Notes under the pieces: model-generated | Seen by the model: the letters and a program-made list of their open reading frames with translations, nothing else | Told to the model about the DNA's origin: nothing | The model's database searches: none | Made by a program: the position numbers and the translations under genes | Shown here: positions 45,959 through 57,784 of the stretch, piece by piece | How positions within the stretch are numbered: position 1 is the first letter of the stretch | How the letters are laid out: every line of letters starts with the position of its first letter | From: Sclerotiophoma versabilis | Lineage: Eukaryota > Ascomycota > Dothideomycetes > Pleosporales > Didymellaceae | NCBI GenBank assembly: GCA_012274445.1 | Contig: JAAROD010000015.1 | Span: 3,596,001 to 3,660,000, forward strand | DNA: 64,000 nucleotides | Direction: 5' to 3'

Positions 45959-46650
45959 CCTTGTGCGCCGGCTTGGAAAAGTGATTGTCTAGGCGTCAGT
46001 CTGCCTTTGATCCACAACACTTCCACTATCACTAACTTAGATAGACTACAGACTACCCTAGATACAATGCATCCTTGTATCGAAGCGGCTCGCGCGGTTG
46101 ACGCTTTTGCTCACAGAAGGATGCATTTCTGGCAGACGTGTGATTGTCATGCAGACATGGCGCTAGCCTGTTCCCACGTCCAGCGGTTAGCTTAGCGGGC
46201 GCTTATAAATGTGACTTTCGATATCTGCGAACCTTCTCTAGGTCAATAACGTACCTGGAAAGGGAGCCGTCCACCTCACCAACTTTCTGCCCTGTACTAA
46301 CTTCTAACTCTTATGGCTCTACCAATTCGAGTTTAGACACGTTTTAATGAAGCCGATAAACAGCTTACTATCTCAGCTCTTAACAGAAAGCAATTTAATT
46401 TTGAAAGATATGCAGAGAACGCAGCTGCCTGTGCACCGTCACACGTCCAACTGGGCGCGTCTTGCCCAATTACAGCTCGTAAGGCACGAGATAGGGGTTA
46501 TGGAGGGCCAAAGCCGCAGTTGCGACTGTCAAATCACGTTTCACTGTAACGCAAATCTATTAGCGCATCAGCGCTAAGCTTTCAATAGGGTTGGTAGGCT
46601 GGAGCTAGAGTGGATATTGTCTTGTCTAGTACGGTCAAGATCTGCCACGT
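45959..46650. other. intergenic, nothing recognised
   Basis: Short ORFs (67-92 codons) on the plus strand without recognisable domains or splice continuity. Confidence 0.4.
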
Positions 46651-46723
46651 CCGATGTAGTCCGATGCAGTCTGATGCAGTCCGATGCAATCCAATGCAGT
46701 CCGGTGTAGTCCGATGCAATCCA
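46651..46723 (+). repeat. 10-bp minisatellite
   Basis: Seven consecutive units of consensus ccgatgcagt: ccgatgtagt, ccgatgcagt, ctgatgcagt, ccgatgcaat, ccaatgcagt, ccggtgtagt, ccgatgcaat. All variants are C/T or A/G changes. Confidence 0.9.
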
Positions 46724-46804
46724 GTTCTGTATAGTCAAATAAAATCTTGAACAATCTCTTTGGCCTTTCTCTATCTCTCGATCACCATACCTCAAGACCT
46801 TGCT

Positions 46805-47269
46805 ATGCGATCAGCAACCTCAGACCTCTGCGACAGGCTCATTACGGATTTGGAGGCAGAGAGAGCAACATTTCACGATGACAAGCTTCCGCTGCTTTCC
46901 TACCAAGCTAGCGCATTCAATTCATGCCTGGACGTGTTGCAAGAAGATGGAACTTCTTTAAGCCGACTCACAAAACAGCGTCGCAGCGACAGATTGAAAG
47001 TGCGCACGTTTATGACCGACGTTTATCTGGGCGTTGGCCCGGAGGTATTTTTGTTGTGTATCATAACAACGACCATCACGAGAATGGAGAAAATACCTCT
47101 GAGACACGCTATCCCAAAGTTGCGAACTTGGTGGAGAGCATGTCTGCATCCCAGTGGACTCACTGCGATCACAAAAGAGCTTTGCGACGCCCACTCGATC
47201 GGAAACTTGATCTCTTCGCATGAGACGAAAATCGGTATTAGAAATACCTTATTTTTGTACAAAGGCTAA
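46805..47269 (+). CDS. Hypothetical protein, low support
   Basis: An open frame of 154 codons from ATG 46805, preceded by a C/T-rich leader (tctctatctctcgatcaccatacc). The first 65 residues have reasonable amphipathic composition (SDLCDRLITDLEAERATFHD). The later part is less protein-like and may be intron: a gtattt donor occurs near 47044. No family recognised. It could be a chance ORF. Confidence 0.3.
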   Translation: MRSATSDLCDRLITDLEAERATFHDDKLPLLSYQASAFNSCLDVLQEDGTSLSRLTKQRRSDRLKVRTFMTDVYLGVGPEVFLLCIITTTITRMEKIPLRHAIPKLRTWWRACLHPSGLTAITKELCDAHSIGNLISSHETKIGIRNTLFLYKG

Positions 47270-47314
47270 CTGCAGAAAGGTTGCCCCCCACCCAGGCTTA
47301 TAAGTACTCCCCAA

Positions 47315-47920
47315 ATGAGTCAACATGGAAACACAGTGGAAGTCCCAATGCATGCGCAAGGTGCAAATAACGGTACGTAGCCTTCCGTGAATGCAACACG
47401 ATGGCTATTGACCGTCTGGCAGAGTCACTTACAGGTAAAGTGTACAAGCTTACACGGGAGGATGCTATTACGGCGATATCGAATGAGTCCATGGGGGACA
47501 TATGGTTAACGGTTCCCTTTGGAACACAGTCTACGCCATTCTTCACAGTCCCAGTCACTGAACAACTAAGTATGCGATTTACAAGGCAACGACAAAGAAT
47601 GATGTAATATATTGGAAAAAGGTCCCTCTAGTAGTATGACTACCATAGGTAACCGAGTGGGCGGAGTTGGTGTAGCTGCAACGTATTGTATTGACTCTCG
47701 CATTGTGTGTTGTGTCTTCTTCCATATTGTCTCGCAGAGTACAGTAGCGTACACTACGGTGCCTGCCTCCCCATTAGGTCGCCAGCCCCGAGGCTTCCTT
47801 CCCCCAACCTGGACTGAAACCACATCTTATCAATCTTATCAACATCATACAAGTATACCGAAGACGTCTCTTTATTCACCTTGCCTGATATGCCCAACTC
47901 GCGGAGACCCAGTGCAATAA
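47315..47920 (+). CDS. Hypothetical protein, three exons, low support
   Basis: Exons 47315-47372, 47423-47569 and 47649-47920 would join in frame to 158 residues (gtacgt..ggcag, gtatgc..catag). Exon 2 is protein-like (KVYKLTREDAITAISNESMG). Exon 3 overlaps an opposing minus-strand frame that is equally plausible, so at most the first two exons are credible. No family recognised. Confidence 0.3.
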
Positions 47921-48263
47921 TACCACCAACAACTTTGCCAGGGGACAATCACTAGCTTCCCTGCTTCTTCTGTTCCCACGCCATCTATGAATTGTTCATC
48001 GTTCGTCTGGAATATTCTGATAGCTGCCGTGATATTGCGCAGGTCGACAACAATCGCCGCTGTGCCGTTGTCAGGTTTTATCTCATCGCGATCGTGATGT
48101 GTGCTCCATTGCAGTTTCGTGCAGCGAGTGCTTTTTGTCTAAATCAGTCTGCGGTTAGCCTAGGTTTGGGAAACTTAATCCTAGAGAGTTATACTTCGTC
48201 TTGCAACTTCTCTAATATATTTTCCTCGGTGGGATCTGTAGTCCTTATCTTCGTGACTCCCAT
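47754..48263 (-). pseudogene. Probable decayed gene, unknown family
   Basis: From an ATG at 48263 the minus strand reads MGVTKIRTTDPTEENILEKL. An apparent intron (gtataa to atttag) then leads to DNGTAAIVVDLRNITAAIRI and FIDGVGTEEAGKL. A one-base shift near 47945 is needed to continue into VVGGIIALGLRELGISGKVN. The need for a frameshift, with good local protein character on both sides, suggests a recently broken gene. Confidence 0.3.
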
Positions 48264-49113
48264 ATCAGAGTCGTCTCCGTGAAGAAGAGGTAAGGTTGGC
48301 TGTTGGATGTTGCGCTGAAGAAAGACCTGTACCCGCGGAATATGGAGGGGCTAGAGGAAGACTGAAGGAATGAAGGTTCAAGGGGAACACGATGTCTCTT
48401 AGATGATTCGAGGCGATGCTTTGGTATCACAGAGTGTCATTATGTTGCAGGTTGACAAGTCAGTCTCTGCCCTTCAAGCGTTGGTGCCCGATGTGATGAT
48501 GTGTTCAGCTGGGTCGTTTGGCCGCCTGTGGAAGGTTCTGACGTATAGCGGGGTAACTAGGGCACATGACTACTATGTCCGTGCGCAACATTAGAAGCGC
48601 AAATTAAATTCTAGTGAAAAGTATACTGTATCACGAAGTCAGTGAGTAACGACTGTAGCAACTAGCGGGTTTATACGAATTCAGAGGCGGCAAGATCACA
48701 TGACCTTAACATATCACGTGGATGTTTACACAGTTACGCATTATTCGATGGTGTGTGACGAGGGATTAGATCGCTTTCCTTACCACTAAGAAATGGTGGA
48801 CGCAATCGGGTCTTGACATATAATATCGGACTGGACCGGACGTTAGCGAGTGATAGCGGACTAAGCCGGACTACAGGCTATGTACCATAAGTTCAATCTG
48901 GTTATTAGCGATGTAGCTCGCCTATTCGCACTACAAACTGGAGCGTTAGCTGTGCAGACGTTGTTCATCACATCAATCTTGGGGGTTATCCTGGTTAGAG
49001 GTTTGGCTTGCTTACGAAAACGGTACTGCAGAATCAGTTCCTATGCGCAGGGATTCTCACATCTGCAAGCATTTGGCACTTCCTTACCGGTTCTGCAGAT
49101 GTGATATACGGTA
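48264..49113. other. intergenic, nothing recognised
   Basis: Short ORFs only. Includes a small inverted repeat, tctcacatctgcaag near 49051 against ttctgcagatgtgata near 49090. Confidence 0.4.
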
Positions 49114-49425
49114 TCAGCACATAGGGGGAGCGTAGTTGCGGTGATAAGAAGAGCACGGAGCGCGAGTAGGGTCTAAGATGTTAGTATAAAGGATCGCAGT
49201 CAATCGCAGTTTCTTCAATATCCTAGAGCCATCACGTCTCATCTTGCTCAGCACGTTCCGGTCGCTCAGCCCGTTCTCCTTCATAACCTTCAATACCTTC
49301 GACGTCTCCTGCTTTGCTGTCTCTTTTGGCAGTACTACAACGTCCGCTGATACCCTCTGTGCCTCGTATTCTTGTGGTATTTGTTGTAGGTCAGCCTTCT
49401 TCTCCAGACGCATTGTCGACTTCAA
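49114..49425 (-). CDS. Small Lys/Arg-rich hypothetical ORF, low support
   Basis: 103 codons on the minus strand, beginning MKSTMRLEKKADLQQIPQEY with a central KENGLSDRNVLSKMRRDGSR that looks like a helical DNA-contacting segment. The last 20 residues look like read-through into an intron. It might be a fragment of a transposon protein. Not recognised. Confidence 0.25.
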   Translation of the reverse strand: MKSTMRLEKKADLQQIPQEYEAQRVSADVVVLPKETAKQETSKVLKVMKENGLSDRNVLSKMRRDGSRILKKLRLTAILYTNILDPTRAPCSSYHRNYAPPMC

Positions 49426-49770
49426 AAGGGTCGATAGAAGTGTGTGCTAACAAGCCTCTCATACTTAGGGGCGTCTCCGATATCCCGCGTTAGCAAGGGG
49501 CGATACCCGAGTGCAGCGATCTTTGACCCTCATCCCCGCCTCTGTCTAGCCTGCCAGTCCAAGATCGGCTCTCTCATTTTATAGCCATCTGCAAGTATAC
49601 AAGGATAACCATCATCGCTGGAGGTAGGACGGTTCAATCGCACTTCCTTCCTCCACTGACGGAACTAGGTATTACCTTCACTCGAAGGGATCTCTGACCC
49701 ACCGAACTAACCAGACGTGCCGCGAATCCATTGCTTATTTTGGGTTATAGGAGTTACCGCCTCAATCCCC

Positions 49771-50025
49771 ATGCCTCACTCTGACAGCAACACGGAGTCT
49801 TCAGCTCCTGATTCTTCCAATCACAACACCGAACAGACCGCGAGTGCTATGGCTAGTAATCGGCCTAGTCGTGGCTGCGAAGGTCATACTGAGAACAATG
49901 GTGCTCGTGTTGAAAATAGCTCAACTTACTTGAGCGATTATATGTCACCTAATACCGACGATGAGCAGCAGAGGAGCACAAACGGTGTCACTTCAGGATC
50001 AGGCGGAAACGGCCAAAATTCTTAG
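49771..50025 (+). CDS. Ser/Asn/Thr-rich low-complexity ORF, low support
   Basis: 84 codons from the ATG at 49771, strongly polar (SNTESSAPDSSNHNTEQTAS) and ending GGNGQNS. There is no hydrophobic core, signal peptide or domain. It could be a disordered protein or a chance ORF. Confidence 0.25.
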   Translation: MPHSDSNTESSAPDSSNHNTEQTASAMASNRPSRGCEGHTENNGARVENSSTYLSDYMSPNTDDEQQRSTNGVTSGSGGNGQNS

Positions 50026-50189
50026 CTGGCGCGTCGGTCTTACGGAGTTTTCGGCTTGGGTCTTGGCATGACCCTAGTGAACCAAGTCCAGTCCGCCAGC
50101 GTGTTCGGCCCAATGTTAAGAAGGCTTCAACGTGTCATATAAACACATCAACTTTACACTGCTAAATTCAAGACCATCTGTTTCTCTTC

Positions 50190-50697
50190 ATGACATCATA
50201 TATTTGTTTGCCTTCCCACCCAAAACTCGATGAACGGGTTGCGGAGGTGATACTTGGTGAGCACACGGCGCTCAATACTGCGAATTTCGCTGTCCTTCGT
50301 TACAAAGAAAACGAAACCCATAAAGCTGTAGTTAATGAGATTCTTCAGTCCAGGGTATGCTCTAGAGGAAACTTTCAATGGCATTACTAATGATACATAG
50401 TTGAACGACATCAGCGATGCCGTAGGAAAGCGCTTGAGCCGTCCGTCTATGCAACCGGAGATCATGCGTAACATGTCCGGTTGTATCACCACCAAACCAG
50501 GCGAGATATTCGCTATTGTACCTGCTAGTTCCGATCTCGAGACCCTCCAGCAAGCCACCATCTATATTTGGGAGAACAAGGCGAAAAAGGTAGCGAGGCC
50601 GTTGGAGAGGGGAATACACTTAGTGCTTCCGAACGTCTCCTTCTCGGTGTCAGAATTCGTCGATTTTTATGTGCTGCCATTCAAGTATGAGCATTAA
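50190..50697 (+). CDS. Orphan protein, two exons
   Basis: Exons 50190-50354 and 50401-50697 join in frame to 153 residues (46-nt intron gtatgc to acatag with a CTAAT branch). The product looks globular (LDERVAEVILGEHTALNTAN, ATIYIWENKAKKVARPLERG, then VLPNVSFSVSEFVDFYVL), with mixed helices and strands and no signal peptide. It is convergent with the larger orphan gene that ends 57 bases downstream. I do not recognise it. Confidence 0.55.
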
Positions 50698-50753
50698 GAT
50701 AAGAAGCTACTGTGTACATGGCTCATAAATTTGATGATCATTGATGTCTTTAA

Positions 50754-52784
50754 TTACATTATTTCTCGATATTCTTGCATGAAGTTGCTTAAAAATAATC
50801 CATCCGCGACCGGCAATTGCTGAGATTCGAGCTCATCAATACCCGAAATTTGGTTGACCAGAGCTAGCCCATCTGAAGTAAAGCCGTCCGCCTGTCCGTT
50901 TAGCAACACACCTAGATGACCAGGAAAGTACTGTTGGTCAGGCTCCGAGCGACTGAGGTCACTCGTTGAGAGATGGCATGATCGCATAACGGATCCTGCG
51001 CTGCCATCACATGAAACCTGGCGGTCTTCTGTTGACGCATTACTCGCTTTCCCAAGGGCACCACCATACTCTGCCACACTGCATTGCTCTGAGATACCCG
51101 AGGCGGGCGGTAAGGGGTGCAGTTGATCTCCAAGCGGCAGATCTGCTGCACTAACCCCCGTGTAGCCCTGGTTGACATGTTGAAGTGACCGAAGAACGTT
51201 TGCGGCAAATGCAACATCGTGAGCTTGGTTTTCTATATGAATATTGGTAAGGGAGGCCTCTAAAATGGGTGCAGAGGTATTCTGGTCATCTTCTTGAATT
51301 GTACATAGCCCCGCCTGAGCCTGGGATGTGGCATGTCTTGAGATCTTCCGTCGTTTGGTGGCGTTTGTACTTGCTTCGATAGAGTTGACGAACGACTGCT
51401 GACCGCATAGAGAGTTTTGGTAGGAGGGTACGAACTCTTTCGAGCTAGGTGTCACTCGATGACAGGACGATGCGACATTCGTTCCAGATTCGGGTTCGAT
51501 TAGCGATCGTGAAAGAGTACAACTAGCATTTTGGTTCAGGGTCGGCTGTTGAATGAACGCTACGAAATTGAGTGATAGCCGAGCATTATAAGGCCAGGGA
51601 ACGACTTACTGAAGTGCTGATGCATGAGACTGAAGATGTTCTGTACTGACTCTGAGTACAACTCTGAGTCTTGGATTAATTCCTCATTTATCCATTTGAA
51701 ACCAAAAACAAGGGACCGATCTCTGTTGCTCCACAAATCATGGTACCTGATGACGTTAGTGGTATCGAATAGGTGAAGACTGGGTCGCATACTCAGATGT
51801 TGTAATGAGATCAGAGACTGTGATAACTAAACCAGGGCCTCGACTGAACATCAGGGAAATAATCTCGCCCTGAAGTACGTATCTGTCAATTTGTTTTCGC
51901 TTTGCCTCCTTCTCTTTCGAGTCGAGCTTCTCAAAGCCTGGCTCCAAGGCTGAAACCATCCGTGCCTTAACACGGGTGGTAGTGTTTTCCGAAGTTCTCC
52001 GTTTTAAGCATCCATTCCACCAATCAGCTAGGCCCATTTTATGGAAAGGTCGCTGGAGGCCCCCAAATTTTTCTGAAGTGTCGAGAGCTTGGTATGACCA
52101 TTGCCCAAGGGATGCACAACTGGTATGGCCAAAAAAAGTAGGCCAATTGGAAAGCAATGCTTCTAAATTCTTCTTTTCCTTTCGTTGCTTTACCTTCCAC
52201 TTCTTCAAGGTCTTCGATGCGAGTGTCTGACAAATCTTTGTCAATTCTTCGTCCGAAATCGGCTTTTTCGGCTTCTTTTGCATGGATCTTTTGTTGTTCG
52301 AACCATCACTGTTGATCGCATCGATATCGTCTTCCCTGTCCCCGTGCTCATCAAGACCTGCATGATTCTTCCCTCTGAATACATTCTCTGCCCCATTGTC
52401 TGCTTTTCTCGCAACTTGAACTGTAAAATCTGGTGTTTCTTCACAGTCGCTGCTGAGAAGATCATCTGGTCTGTCGTTGACCTCGTCTTGGGGCGTATCG
52501 TCTGGGTCGTTGTTTCCTGCAAACCAAAATTTTGCTTGACTTGCACTACTTCCAGAAGAAGATGCCACTATTTGAACAGGCTGTTGGTCGACAGGCTTGA
52601 CTGTAACCCTCTTCTTGTTGATGATTCGTTGTAACAAGATGGTGATTGATTCGGTCTTCGTCTGTATCGTGATGAAACCATTTCGAGATGCGCTGCACTG
52701 GACTCCTGGGCCAACGCTGACGGTGCACTCAATCTCCACCATACGTGATGTATTAGGAGGGTTCATCTCGGGTTGGCAATGCAA
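50754..52784 (-). CDS. Orphan protein, three exons, 644 residues
   Basis: Exons 52784-51793, 51746-51610 and 51559-50754 join in frame (introns gtatgc..catcag and gtaagt..cgtag). An N-terminal beta-rich segment (MVEIECTVSVGPGVQCSASR, FITIQTKTESITILLQ) is followed by an acidic linker, then a basic helical stretch (DEELTKICQTLASKTLKKWK, VKQRKEKKNLEALLSNW). A central region follows with several Trp (WWNGCLKRR), and the C-terminal 250 residues are Ser/Gln-rich and acidic with a basic KRRKISRH. The composition suggests a nuclear regulator. The first Met could also be six or fourteen codons later (MNPPN or MVEIE). No family recognised. Confidence 0.6.
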
Positions 52785-53442
52785 TGAGGATGGACCGGAC
52801 TTGTCGTGGTGTAGTTGTCACACGCTGCTGGTGCCAAGGGGAATGTGGACATCGTGTCGGTGATTGTCTTGGCCGTCCACCAACTCGCTAGTGTTAGCGC
52901 TTCCACCACCCAGTGCTGACAGATCCTTGTCGTGGCATATCACATGGCAAACTCGGACACTAGATATGCAGGCCGCCAGCGCCCGCATGATTCAGGCTTG
53001 GGGGTATAGTTGATGTCAATACTTGCTCAACCGAGGCCTTTCGTTTTCGAAGCTAGCGGATTTGATCTCAGGGCGCAACTTAGTCAACAGCGCTCCTATG
53101 ATAAGATAGGATTGTGCAAGGATAGCATCTCTGTAACTGGAGCTTGTTGCTTCCGAATCATGGCAAGACTCTACCGCGAATGTTGCGTCGTATCCAGACC
53201 CGCCTTCACCTGGTCCGTCACAAATGGCCCAATTGGAAGCTACTTCTTGGGAGGTAAGGGGCTTTTCGTCTGTATAATAGCCATGTATTGCTAGAACAGA
53301 TGATCTGAAGTCACGCCGACGAACTGGTAGCTAAGATACTCACATATCATACGCCCTTCTTGAGAGACTGAGACGTCCTCCATTTGCCTTACCGCCTCTG
53401 CGTCCTTTGCCGGTTGCCTTCCTGCACGACATTCATTTTCAG
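52785..53442. other. divergent intergenic region between two orphan genes
   Basis: A 94-codon plus-strand ORF at 53010-53294 overlaps the middle. A short spliced product starting MARLYRECCVVSRP at 53160 is conceivable, but support is too thin to call. The last 40 bases form the leader shared with the gene at 56013. Confidence 0.4.
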
Positions 53443-55276
53443 ATGGCTCAAGCTGCAGCACCTGCCGGCAACGCGACTGTATGTGACTAAGCACTGTTTT
53501 TATTACTGCTGATCCCAAAGACAGGCTGCGAACGCTGTTGTAGCATTTCTTGAATACTCGAAGTACAACGGATATACAATCATTGTGCCAGAGCAATTCT
53601 CGGACGAAGACTCAAACCAGCTCATGAAACTGCAGGTCCAGGCCATTGACGCAGGTGCCATATCTGAAGTGGAAAGAGACACGATAGTGAACACCGCAGC
53701 ATGGACTACTGAAGGCCAGCCCTGTGTACACATCAACTTTTGCCCCGTCCTAAGAGATGACTTTGAATACTCCGTATTTCTTCCCTTATCCCTGGTAGAG
53801 AAATGCGGTCGTATTGTAGCAGGCGTGTGTGTGACGTCCCCGAGTCAGTGCAGACAGTTATGCCAACGCATAAAGCTCATCCCTTTAAGTGTGGATGATG
53901 ACCTGGAATTGCTCTTGAAAAGGTATGCATAGGCAAAATATGTTCTAAAACTCTCGCTGATCAATGTAGACTCTGGCCAAGATGGAACACCAATCTCGTT
54001 CATAATGATCGTCAAGTGCGTGCCACCAATATGTCCATCGGTAGCCTTAAGATATGACTGACCCTTCCAGGACACCTTGGATCGCTCAACCAGCACTGCA
54101 TCGGCCATCTGTTCGCCATCAACGTTCACAACTATAACGGAAGCGAGAGAAGAGAGCCTTGGGGCGACAATGCGACAGCGGCGACGAAATGATAGTGAGC
54201 GGGATGATTACGCGGCTAAAGCTTCTAAGCCAAAGCGCGCGCGCACTGCACATACCTACAAACCTAGCTCTGGATCCGCCCTTGTACAGCCGACATTCTC
54301 GTCAACGTCCACTATGCTTGACCGAAAAGACATCATTCATGCGTCAACAACCCAGATAGGAAACCTTCCTCTGCTTCCTCTAACCACATCCAAAGCAAAG
54401 ATGATGGATTACCTCGAGCTGGACGACCAAACACATGGCCTACTCCTTGTAAGGGACTGAGTCACCGTTTAGTAGTTGTTTGCTAACGTAGAATACGGTT
54501 ATAGGCGGAGGCCCACAAAGTGCGAGACTCTACATGTCAAATTCTCAACAATCCATCTTGGAAAGATCTTTTAGTGGAAGTTAAGCACAAAGCAACCATA
54601 GGGATGGTCAATAAGGCCTCTGTGAAGACGAAACCTTACTACGACAAGGGGAGGTGGTGGAACAATGGTACCGAAGAGAATTGGGTTGCGTGTTGGTATC
54701 TCTATCAATGCTTTCGGTACAAGTCAGTACACCTAACAAGACCATTTTAGAGCTGACATGGTATATAGAAACAACAGGAAAATAAAATCAAACAAAGCTA
54801 GAGCTGCTACAACTCAAGACACTGTGAGAGGCGATCATAAACTCCTAATCGAAGACATCCAAGGTGGCGGCCACTTTCCTGATATGGAGTCTGCCAAATT
54901 ACCTCTGACAGAGCAACCGAAAAGACGGCGGCTGAGAGAGGCCTGCGACCGCTCTCACGGTATGGAATTCGAGTGTAGGGCCCGACATTTTTGTCAGAAG
55001 TGCAGAGAATCGTATCTTGAGTGTACTGGGTGGGAAGAAAAGTTGAAGTCGCAGGACATACAATCGCCGTTCAGACCGACAATCACCTCTTCCGCGATAC
55101 TAACCACTGTACCTGATCTATGGATGGATCCCGACTTGGGGGTCGGCTCTTCGGTGGATGCGCCGTGCGAGAATAGCATGTTCCCAGAGGTGCGACAGGA
55201 CTGTTTTGACCCTACGCCAGTGTCATTTTGGAATGGAGTTTTGGACAATCGTATCCATCTGGATATCATTATCTAA
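53443..55276 (+). CDS. Orphan zinc-binding-type protein, six exons, 527 residues
   Basis: Exons 53443-53478, 53525-53922, 53970-54015, 54071-54448, 54505-54722 and 54769-55276 join in frame; all introns are GT-AG and 46-56 nt except where noted by branch sites such as CTGAC. After a 12-residue first exon (MAQAAAPAGNAT) comes a globular domain (VVAFLEYSKYNGYTIIVPEQ to RIKLIPLSVDDDLELLLKR). Next is a disordered basic part (RQRRRNDSERDDYAAKASK), then a Lys/Trp-rich segment (SWKDLLVEVKHKATIGMV, RWWNNGTEENW). A Cys-rich region follows near residue 420 (CDRSHGMEFECRARHFCQKC then LEC), resembling a zinc-binding cluster. The joins are mutually consistent in phase, which supports one gene. No family recognised. 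Confidence 0.58.
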
Positions 55277-56012
55277 GCATAAGATAATACATGCTGTTGC
55301 CGTCGCTTCCACGTTATGCGATAAGTTCACCTAGCATCGTAGCTATTCAGTGTTCAATAGATTGCTCCGACTTCTACTAAATTTGGTTTATTATGAAATG
55401 CACGGAATCTCTTCCACCCGCACCACGAGTGTTCACAACATCATCTCTGAAGGCTCGAGCCGCGTAACCTCCCTTCTGCTGCATCGACTGCTTCACTAAA
55501 CGACCTTGCCGCATATGATCATCGCTTCATGACCATACCTAACCTCCGGTACTAACCTACCTGGCTTCGATCGACGTAGTGTTCAATAGAACCAGGCTCT
55601 CCCACTGCAGGAGGCCCACTCTCAATAAGTATGTCATACTAAGCTCGGGACGCGGTTGGTCACCGAAGCGTCTCCATAATGCGACTCACTTGTGCACAGA
55701 TAGCATTGCTTTGGCTTAGACTGATGGCGTTCGAAGCCCAGCCAGACTAACGGAGGCGTGCCATGAGGGTCACTTCGTGCCCACATTCGCGTCCATATCG
55801 TTTGTCCAAGGGCCCAGGGTCGAGTCGAGTCGCCTCCCAGACACTAGTGGGATCTCTGTGTCTAAAGCTTTGCCAACAGGATGGCCTGGCGTCAATTGAA
55901 AGGCTGAGGTATATCAGGCACCCTTCCTCCAAGGATGAGGCGCTCTGCATCTATCGTCTCACCGCTCTTGAATCCTTCACCGGTTGCCTTTCTACACGTC
56001 CCGTTTCTTACA
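55277..56012. other. intergenic between orphan genes
   Basis: About 740 bases; short ORFs only. The final 60 bases resemble the leader of the 53443 gene. Confidence 0.45.
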
Positions 56013-56754
56013 ATGGCTCTATCTCCCACCGGCAAGGCGAAAGTACGTGCCACCATCACTGTTATGCATCGATCCAACACTCAGACAGAACCAGGGCGAT
56101 GCATCAGGAACACAAAAAACAGAAGACGAGGAGAAAGGTTGCCTTGGATGGTTTTGGGGATGCATCGGTTGGAGGAAACCCTGGAGAGCCACACTGGAAA
56201 GAAGACTCAATCCATCGGAGCGCCTCAGCTTTGAATACGCTGGTACCTCTCAGTCCACAGTCTTGAGCTCAAGCTTGAGCACGGAGACATCTGTCGCCGG
56301 CAATAGCGAATCCTCCCATATATCTTGTGTGTAGCCCTACTCGTCTGCTGTACTTGTATTAAGGAGTTGACGTTGTATAGACACTCGCTCGAAGTATTAT
56401 TGCTGCCATAAAGGTTGCAAAGAGATTCGTACTGTTCCAGGCCTGATTGACTGGCACTACGAGAAGAAACACAAAGGTGATCATGCGGCAACGAGGCAAG
56501 GGGAGGGACCAAGATACCCCGCAAACGTAATGCAAGAAGCAACAATGACCACTGCTTCAGGCCTACATGTTACGAATAAACCGAAATTGCTTAGCATCCT
56601 TAGCTGCAAGGCTGGCGGATATGTTGAAGCATTTGTCCAATCTGAGGAGCAGGGGACGATTAAGCAATGGCCGCAATTGTACAGCCTGGCAGAATATCGC
56701 GAACTGAGCAATGCTCTGGCCGCACTAGAGGAATTTCAACAGAATTTCTCATAA
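56013..56754 (+). CDS. Orphan C2H2 zinc-finger protein, three exons
   Basis: Exons 56013-56042, 56089-56326 and 56381-56754 join in frame to 213 residues (introns gtacgt..gacag and gtgtgt..tatag). Exon 1 encodes MALSPTGKAK. Exon 2 has a Trp/Cys-rich motif (GCLGWFWGCIGWRKPW). Exon 3 opens with one C2H2 finger of spacing C-x3-C-x12-H-x4-H (YCCHKGCKEIRT to LIDWHYEKKHKG), followed by a helical C-terminus (SLAEYRELSNALAALEEFQQ). The second donor (T|gtgtgt) is unusual. If it is not used, exon 2 ends at a stop at 56334, giving a 91-residue protein without the finger. The finger spacing argues for the spliced model. Confidence 0.5.
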
Positions 56755-57784
56755 CAGTGTTTGTAGATAACGTTAGTACATTTATTCATTTGTCTGCTGC
56801 CTGGAGATACGCTTAACACTTACTAAATCTAACCGTTTCCCCACTTGATGCGATTGCTGGAGCAAGAGAGATATAGTCAGAAAAATTAAACCATTGCTTT
56901 GTGGATTATGAACCCCATTATTAGATTTCTAAAATAATAAAAGGCCCTTATGGACAGATGCACAGAAAACCTGTGTGGTCTAATTGCATCAATCGTATCA
57001 ATGACTCATCTGCTGCGTCCTTCGTGACCCACAAAAGCATCACTATGAGACATGGTAGATCTGCACTAGATTAAGTTTGTCTAATTTGGCCCACGTGTGA
57101 ATGAAAGCAAAATGAAAAGCCACGCTCTCAAGATAGTGCGTATGAAACCCATGCCGATACACGAATATTCAAAGTCCTGCATCCCAGCGTCACCCTTGAC
57201 GTTGTTACGAAGCTCGTACCAAACGGCTTCCTTTATTCACCAACTGGTACAATGCAGGATATGCTGACTATATGCCCGGCTGGCTATAAAGTCCAACTAA
57301 AAATCTTCGGGGGCTACTGAGACCTTTTCCGCGTGCACAATGAACACGAGTTGATTAACACGGATTCATAAGCACGGAAACTCACCTCACGCATTACGCC
57401 AATCAACTAGATTGAAAACGTCTTTGTCAAAGCGCACGAAGGGACAATCTATTATTGCGCGTTCACTAATGTGAGCCAATTGGCGTTTAAACAGGCGTTT
57501 GGTTCGCGCTAATTATCCCAGCCTTAATATATTAGATTCTCACGCAGCTTGCAAAGCTCTAAAAAGGATATAAGACAGAACGCACAGATATCTGTTATAA
57601 TAGCTTAGGCAGCTACACACTGCGTTAGTGCAATAAACTGGTAGGGTCTGGTGCGTCCGGAGCTTATTTAAATACTGATGTATCTAGACTATTCCTGCTT
57701 GCAGACCTTTTCTTCTTTATCTGCTTTACTCTACACTTCTAGCCTATTAAAGACTTGTCCTCTTTTCCAGGTCACGTTCTGCCC
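56755..57784. other. 1-kb intergenic stretch, moderately AT-rich
   Basis: No ORF of note. Contains A/T-rich runs without the extreme composition of the RIP blocks. Near the right end a TATA/CT-rich segment (ttcttctttatctgctttactctac) probably belongs to the next gene's promoter. Confidence 0.5.
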
